The notes beneath the pieces are model-generated. The model was not told where the DNA came from. It saw only the letters and a program-made list of their open reading frames with translations, and searched no databases. Positions 59,335 through 64,000 of a stretch of DNA of 64,000 nt are shown here, one piece after another. Positions within the stretch are counted from its first letter, which is position 1; each line of letters starts with the position of its first letter. The DNA is taken from the NCBI RefSeq assembly GCF_023721715.1, contig NZ_JAMDLG010000001.1, positions 1,651,784-1,715,783 on the forward strand. The letters are read 5' to 3'. Source of the DNA: Parasegetibacter sp. NRK P23 (GTDB lineage Bacteria > Bacteroidota > Bacteroidia > Chitinophagales > Chitinophagaceae). Both the position numbers and the translations under genes were made by a program.

Positions 59335-60586
59335 TGATATCGTACTCTTTGAGTTTTCTGTAAAGTGTTCTTTCGCTGATGCCCAGGTCTGTGGCTGCGT
59401 CTTTCCGTTTTCCTTTGTGTTTTTTCAATGCGCGCACGATCAGTTCTTTTTCTTTGTCCATGATATTGAGCGATTCCTCCACTTCTTCATGGTGGTGAAT
59501 ATCATGTTCGTTGTGCAGGATTACCGGTTGTGCCGTGGCGGGCATTTGCTGTACGGGTTGCACCAGCGCCGGGGGCTGGAACATTTCCGTTGTTTTCAAC
59601 TCTTTCAGCTCGTTGATGATGCCGGGATGTTGCGCGGCCACCTGTGGGTTCTGCAAAATCTCAAGGAACATCTTTTTAAGTTCCGTTACATCTTTCTTCA
59701 TATCGAAGAACAGCTTGTAAAGGATTTCTCTTTCGTTGGAAAAATCGTTTCCACTAAAGCCCTGATGCTGATTCCCGGCCAGTACCGGCATGTTGGTGTG
59801 GTGCGTGCCATCGGGCAGGAACCTGCTCAGTTCCTGCGCACCTACATGCTTATCCTGCGCCAGTACCGATATCTGCTCCGCAATATTCTTCAGTTCCCGC
59901 ACATTTCCACGCCAGGGATAGTTAATTAACATATTTCTCGCTTCCTCATCCAGTTGAACGGGGGAGGTTTTGTAACGTTCCGCGAAGTCCACCGCGAATT
60001 TTCTGAACAGGAGCATCACATCTTCCTTACGGTCGCGGAGGGAAGGTACCCTGATGGGCACGGTGCTTAACCGGTAATAAAGGTCCTCCCGGAATTTCCC
60101 CTGCCTTGTACCTTCCAGCAATTCGCGGTTGGTGGCGGCGATCACGCGCACATCGGTTTTCTGCACTTTGGAAGAACCGACCCGGATGAATTCTCCTGTT
60201 TCCAGAACACGGAGCAACCTTGCCTGCGTGCCCAACGGCATTTCGCCGATCTCATCCAGGAAAATCGTACCGCCGTTCACGGTTTCAAAATAACCTTTCC
60301 GGGCGTCCACCGCTCCCGTGAAGGAACCTTTCTCGTGGCCGAAAAGTTCTGAATCAATGGTGCCTTCGGGGATGGCCCCACAGTTCACGGCTATAAAAGG
60401 GTTGTGCTTCCTGGCCGAGAGCGCGTGAATGATCTGCGAGAAGACTTCCTTACCCACACCGCTTTCCCCCACAATCAATACGGTAAGGTCTGTGTTGGCT
60501 ACCTGGGCGGCCACCTGCAGCGCGTAATTGAGGGCCGGCGAGTTCCCGATGATGCCGAATCTGTTCTTTATGCTTTGTAAATCCAT
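59327..60586 (-). CDS. sigma-54-dependent transcriptional activator (no receiver domain)
   Basis: A 419-residue AAA+ enhancer-binding protein. The N-terminus starts directly with the ATPase domain: Walker A GESGVGKEVF, the sigma-54 contact loop GSFTGA and Walker B GGTIFLDEIGEM. RVGSSKVQKTDVRVIAATNR follows, then an arginine-finger region. A linker of about 100 residues rich in Gln, His and Pro precedes a Fis-type helix-turn-helix (KDAATDLGISERTLYRKLKEYD). With no receiver or GAF domain, control must come from expression or partner proteins. It lies in an operon of miaB, lptE and secG, so envelope genes may be targets. Confidence 0.93.
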   Translation of the reverse strand: MDLQSIKNRFGIIGNSPALNYALQVAAQVANTDLTVLIVGESGVGKEVFSQIIHALSARKHNPFIAVNCGAIPEGTIDSELFGHEKGSFTGAVDARKGYFETVNGGTIFLDEIGEMPLGTQARLLRVLETGEFIRVGSSKVQKTDVRVIAATNRELLEGTRQGKFREDLYYRLSTVPIRVPSLRDRKEDVMLLFRKFAVDFAERYKTSPVQLDEEARNMLINYPWRGNVRELKNIAEQISVLAQDKHVGAQELSRFLPDGTHHTNMPVLAGNQHQGFSGNDFSNEREILYKLFFDMKKDVTELKKMFLEILQNPQVAAQHPGIINELKELKTTEMFQPPALVQPVQQMPATAQPVILHNEHDIHHHEEVEESLNIMDKEKELIVRALKKHKGKRKDAATDLGISERTLYRKLKEYDINE

Positions 60587-60604
60587 TGGTATATTTCCGT
60601 TTTA

Positions 60605-62020
60605 TCAGGCAACAATGTCTCCCAGTAAAGTGGCCTGTGTGGCATCCTTCACTTTTACCATGACGTAGTCGCCTTTCTGATAAGCATGGTTTCCTTTAGG
60701 GAACACCACCACTTTGTTTTGTGAATTTCTTCCCGCCCAATCGTGTTCACTTCTTTTGGAATTGCCTTCTATTAGTACTTTGAAGGTTTTCCCGATATCG
60801 TTCCTGTAGCTTTCTTTCGAGAGCCTGTTCTGTACTTCCACCACTTCGGCGAGCCTGCGTTTCTTCACTTCCAGGGGTACATCGTCTTCGTACCGGCGGT
60901 GGGCGAGGGTTCCCGGACGCACACTGTAAAAGTACATGTAACTGATATCGTATTTTGAATACTCCATGATGGAGATGGTCTCCAGGTGGTCGTCTTCTGT
61001 TTCAGAACAGAAACCGGTAATCACATCGGAAGTAATGCTGCAATCGGGCATGATCTCGCGGATGCGGTTCACCTTCGCGATGTACCATTCACGGGTATAG
61101 GTCCTGTTCATCAATTGAAGGATACGGGACGAACCGCTTTGAACGGGCAGGTGAATACACTTGCAGATGTTTTCGTATTTCGCCATGGTATGCAGCACAT
61201 CATCTGTAATGTCTTTCGGGTGGGAGGTACTGAAGCGTACCCGTAACTCCGGTGAAACGAGCGCGACCATCTCGAGCAATTCAGCGAAAGTAATGGGCTT
61301 TTCGTTTTTACCTTCAGGCGTGAAGTAATAGCTGTCTACGTTCTGTCCCAGCAGGGTTACTTCTTTGTAACCTTTTTCGAAAAGTTCACGGCATTCTGCA
61401 ACTATGGATTGTGCATCTCTGCTGCGTTCGCGGCCGCGGGTAAAAGGCACCACGCAGAAGGAACACATGTTGTTGCAACCGCGCATGATGCTTACGAAGG
61501 CGGTAATGCCGTTGCTATCCAGGCGAACAGGAGCGATATCGGCATAAGTTTCTTCCCGGCTCAGCAATACGTTCACGGCTTTCTGACCAGATTCCGCTTC
61601 TTCTATGAGACCTGGCAATGTGCGGTAAGCGTCGGGCCCTACCACCATATCCACGAGTTTTTCTTCTTCCAGCAGTTTCGATTTCAGTCTTTCAGCCATA
61701 CAGCCCAGCACGCCCACCAATGTTCCCGGACGTGCATCCTTTAATTTACGAAACTCGGTAAGGCGTTTGCGGACGGTCTGTTCCGCTTTTTCGCGGATGG
61801 AACAGGTGTTCACCAGGATAAGGTCCGCCTCTTCCGAATTGCGGGTGGCGCCAAAGCCTTTTTCCTGAAGAATAGATGCCACGATTTCGCTGTCACTGAA
61901 ATTCATGGCACAGCCATAACTCTCTATGTAAAATTTCTTCGCGTAAGTATTAGGATCAGCTGCGAACGGAGCGAACGCTTCTCCCTGCCTGCTCTCGTCC
62001 TGGATCTTTGCCTCCAACAT
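60605..62020 (-). CDS. miaB: tRNA methylthiotransferase MiaB
   Basis: Radical-SAM enzyme that adds a methylthio group to i6A37 of tRNA. The 471-residue protein has the N-terminal UPF0004 domain with its three Fe-S cysteines ([37 protein letters not shown]). The radical-SAM motif is [18 protein letters not shown], followed by a C-terminal TRAM domain ([13 protein letters not shown]). ATG 62020 fits the promoter 21 nt upstream, and the longer frame to 62071 overlaps it. It heads the operon. Confidence 0.96.
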   Translation of the reverse strand: MLEAKIQDESRQGEAFAPFAADPNTYAKKFYIESYGCAMNFSDSEIVASILQEKGFGATRNSEEADLILVNTCSIREKAEQTVRKRLTEFRKLKDARPGTLVGVLGCMAERLKSKLLEEEKLVDMVVGPDAYRTLPGLIEEAESGQKAVNVLLSREETYADIAPVRLDSNGITAFVSIMRGCNNMCSFCVVPFTRGRERSRDAQSIVAECRELFEKGYKEVTLLGQNVDSYYFTPEGKNEKPITFAELLEMVALVSPELRVRFSTSHPKDITDDVLHTMAKYENICKCIHLPVQSGSSRILQLMNRTYTREWYIAKVNRIREIMPDCSITSDVITGFCSETEDDHLETISIMEYSKYDISYMYFYSVRPGTLAHRRYEDDVPLEVKKRRLAEVVEVQNRLSKESYRNDIGKTFKVLIEGNSKRSEHDWAGRNSQNKVVVFPKGNHAYQKGDYVMVKVKDATQATLLGDIVA

Positions 62021-62041
62021 CTGAAAAATCTGTTTAGGGGG

Positions 62042-62073
62042 CAAAGATAGGGAATGAAACAATGGTGACAAAC
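62042..62073 (-). promoter_or_regulatory. promoter TTTG-N20-TATCTTTG of miaB
   Basis: On the minus strand TTTG (62073-62070) and TATCTTTG (62049-62042) are 20 nt apart: a full consensus match ending 21 nt before the miaB ATG. Confidence 0.75.
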
Positions 62074-62145
62074 TGGCAGAATGCGCTATTTTCAGTCAAA
62101 TCGATTAACTTGTATCCTGTTTCCCCCTTGTAACCTGCACCACTC

Positions 62146-64000
62146 ATGCGTTATTACTTTGTTTTACTGCTATGCTGCTTGTGTTTCCATTCGGAAGCGC
62201 AGTTGCGTGCCCGGTTAGCAGGTATGGTAAAAGATACCAGTGGAACGGTGTTGGAAGGATTATCGGTATCTCTCAAGGCAAATGACGATACCACCGTTGT
62301 CTTTAATACAAGTACAGATGCTCAGGGGAAATTTTCCTTTGAAAGCATTCCGCTAAAAAAATACACGCTCAGCATAACAGGCACCGGTTTTCTTGATTTG
62401 GTATTGAATGAGATAGCACCGGGAGCGCCAGGGTTACCAGATTTTACCATGGAAACGATTTCCCCGCAAATGGAGGAAGTAGTGGTGGTGGCGGAAAAAC
62501 CATTGTTTGAAGATAAAGACGGTGTGCTCACCATGAATGTTTCCGCTTCCCCCGCAGCCAATAGTTCCAGCGCTGGCGAACTGCTGAAAAACATGCCCAT
62601 GATGGCCAGCGATCCGGATGGGAAACTTTTACTGAAAGGCAAAGAACCCCGTATTCTGATTGATGATAAACCCACCGGACTGAATGCACAGCAACTTGCG
62701 GATCTCTTGGAATCGCTTCCGGGTTCAGCCATTGAAAAAATTGAAATGATGATGAACCCGCCGCCACAATACGCCAGTGAAGAAGGTGGGGTGATCAATA
62801 TCGTAACCAAAAAAGGAAAGATTGGTTTTACCGGAAGACTCAATTCATTTTACGGCACACGCGGAGAAATTAACCTGAACGGGAACTTTTCCTACCGCGA
62901 TAAGAAATGGGCCGTGGACTTCATTGCCGGTAATTCCCTTACACAAACACCCGGCAGCAGCCAGTCGAGGCGCGAGAACTTCTATACGGATTCCACCAGT
63001 CAGTTGCTTACAAACGGACGTTTCGATAACAGCCAGTGGCGGCCCCATTTCAGGCTATCCGGAGATTATGAGATCAACCCAAGCCACCGTTTCAACCTGG
63101 TGGCGCAGGGGCAATATGCCGACCTGGATAACCTCAGTTTAACCGCCTACCGGAACGTAAACCGCTTCGATGAGGTGTATCGCCTGAATACCCGCGCCAA
63201 CGGTACATTGGGCAGAAATGTGACACCCGGCGCCACCGCTTCGTACATTTTCAAAGGCAAGAACCCTGCGCAGCAATTAAAGCTGATCGCGGGAATCAAT
63301 GGTGGTTTGTACGACAATACACGCATCGCCACCCAGCGCTTCCTTTCTCCCAAAGATGAAACGACCATCGCCCCGGATAGTATTCAGCAACAACTCACCA
63401 ATAACGGGAGCCGCAGCCTGAACATCCGGGCCGATTATACACATCCTTCAGGCTGGAAACCACTCACGTTTTCCACCGGCTTCACCTTCCTGAACAGCAG
63501 AAACAACAACAAACTGGACGTATCTTACACCAATCGTGACAACGGCGCGCAGGTTCCGATCCCGCACATGGGCAACGATTTTGTTTTTCTTCAACAAGTG
63601 CTCGGTTACAGAGGTTCCGTTATTTTCAGACTCAATAAAAAATGGCAGGTGAACGGTGGGACGACTTTCGAGCAAACTGCTATGCGGTTCCGGTTTTTTA
63701 CCGGCAATACGCCGCCTACCACCAACCGTTATGGCAATCTTTTGCCGCAGGCCACGCTCCGGAAGGAGTGGAGCGGTAACCGTACGGCCACACTTTCCTA
63801 CCGGAAAACCGTTCGCAGACCCGGCATCCGTGAACTCAATCCTACCGTGGATGAATACACCGATCCTTATAACATCCGGTTTGGCAATCCTTTCCTGGCA
63901 CCGGCGCTCGCGCACAACTATGATCTTACGCTGGGTAAATACAAAGGGAAGTCTTATGTGAACTTTTCGCTGGGCTACAACAAAGTAGAAGACATCATTC
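62146..64000 (+). CDS. TonB-dependent-receptor-like outer-membrane barrel, 5' part
   Basis: The start of a large outer-membrane protein, open to the window end (618 codons visible). A signal peptide (MRYYFVLLCCLCFHSEAQ) is followed by a CarboxypepD_reg/Ig-like domain (about 20-105; RLAGMVKDTSGTVLEGLSVS). A plug-like region contains VVVVAEKPLFEDKDGV, ILIDDKPTG and INIVTKKGK. Barrel strands begin near residue 230, with repeated aromatic-ended segments. This layout fits the outer-membrane beta-barrel family (OMP_b-brl_3), a TonB-receptor branch whose substrates are mostly unknown. No SusD-like gene is in view. Start 62146 was read directly. Confidence 0.88.
   Translation, partial: MRYYFVLLLCCLCFHSEAQLRARLAGMVKDTSGTVLEGLSVSLKANDDTTVVFNTSTDAQGKFSFESIPLKKYTLSITGTGFLDLVLNEIAPGAPGLPDFTMETISPQMEEVVVVAEKPLFEDKDGVLTMNVSASPAANSSSAGELLKNMPMMASDPDGKLLLKGKEPRILIDDKPTGLNAQQLADLLESLPGSAIEKIEMMMNPPPQYASEEGGVINIVTKKGKIGFTGRLNSFYGTRGEINLNGNFSYRDKKWAVDFIAGNSLTQTPGSSQSRRENFYTDSTSQLLTNGRFDNSQWRPHFRLSGDYEINPSHRFNLVAQGQYADLDNLSLTAYRNVNRFDEVYRLNTRANGTLGRNVTPGATASYIFKGKNPAQQLKLIAGINGGLYDNTRIATQRFLSPKDETTIAPDSIQQQLTNNGSRSLNIRADYTHPSGWKPLTFSTGFTFLNSRNNNKLDVSYTNRDNGAQVPIPHMGNDFVFLQQVLGYRGSVIFRLNKKWQVNGGTTFEQTAMRFRFFTGNTPPTTNRYGNLLPQATLRKEWSGNRTATLSYRKTVRRPGIRELNPTVDEYTDPYNIRFGNPFLAPALAHNYDLTLGKYKGKSYVNFSLGYNKVEDII

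Noticed and set aside
1-64000. CRISPR arrays, insertion sequences, prophage or integrative elements
   Set aside because: No direct-repeat arrays, transposase, integrase or phage genes were seen. The only exact tandem repeat is inside cutC.

Overview
The window is a gene-dense chromosomal stretch from a member of the Bacteroidota, most likely the Chitinophagaceae or a close relative. This rests on sequence character, not on a database match. It carries a fused SecD-SecF translocase, a PorP/SprF protein of the type IX secretion family, the small ribosomal protein formerly called DUF4295 (bL38), CCDC81-type HU and DUF4394 proteins, bacillithiol synthesis, a long NusB, many MK-rich lipoprotein signal peptides and at least fifteen TAnnTTTG promoter boxes. 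Those boxes lie close to start codons and good Shine-Dalgarno sites are scarce. I see no tRNA, rRNA, CRISPR array, insertion sequence or prophage. Nearly everything is core genome, and the unusual signals sit mainly between genes.

Layout. 1-6.7 kb: the end of a phosphohexomutase, then a GlcNAc/glycopeptide group (GH20 hexosaminidase, S15-type peptidase, glycosylasparaginase), cutC and a Rof-like protein. 6.8-8.6 kb: rpmB-rpmG-bL38, a terminator, then ftsY. 8.6-14.5 kb: a metal-binding HMA protein, pyrE, a NUDIX enzyme, a LEA-like lipoprotein, a WbqC protein behind a very AT-rich gap, PorP/SprF and an AsmA-like membrane protein. 14.5-22.3 kb, leftward: BlaR1/BlaI pair, a lipoprotein, the membrane pyrophosphatase, the NAD(P)HX repair enzyme and a beta-lactamase-fold lipoprotein. 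22.3-33.5 kb: serA, a DEAD-box helicase, HEAT and DUF4394 proteins, lpd, bshB1, a desaturase, a ParE-type toxin-antitoxin pair, an acyl-CoA dehydrogenase and a YggS protein. 33.5-41.3 kb: an acyl-CoA mutase large subunit, an A-type Fe-S protein, a two-component system and secDF. 41.4-49.1 kb: a lipoprotein, an aminotransferase, Ktr potassium uptake, then hemJ, coaE, yajC, DUF1573 and nusB. 49.4-54.7 kb: groES-groEL, a GDSL hydrolase, an MscS channel and an HU/SPOR protein. 54.7-62.0 kb, leftward: a thioredoxin-like protein, a YihY protein, mltG, secG, lptE, a sigma-54 activator and miaB. 62.1 kb to the end: a TonB-dependent receptor-like barrel, cut by the window edge.

Working together: secDF, yajC, secG, ftsY, lptE, mltG and PorP/SprF serve envelope export and construction. 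The hexosaminidase, peptidase and asparaginase could dismantle N-glycosylated proteins. The most interesting unexplained signals are two nested inverted repeats with pseudoknot topology in the yggS leader (32715-32856), two identical 19-bp dyads upstream of the histidine kinase (37773-37834), an orphan plus-strand terminator suggesting a small RNA (37954-37984), an inverted repeat on the promoter of the Fe-S carrier (35710-35729), and an exact 54-bp in-frame duplication in cutC.
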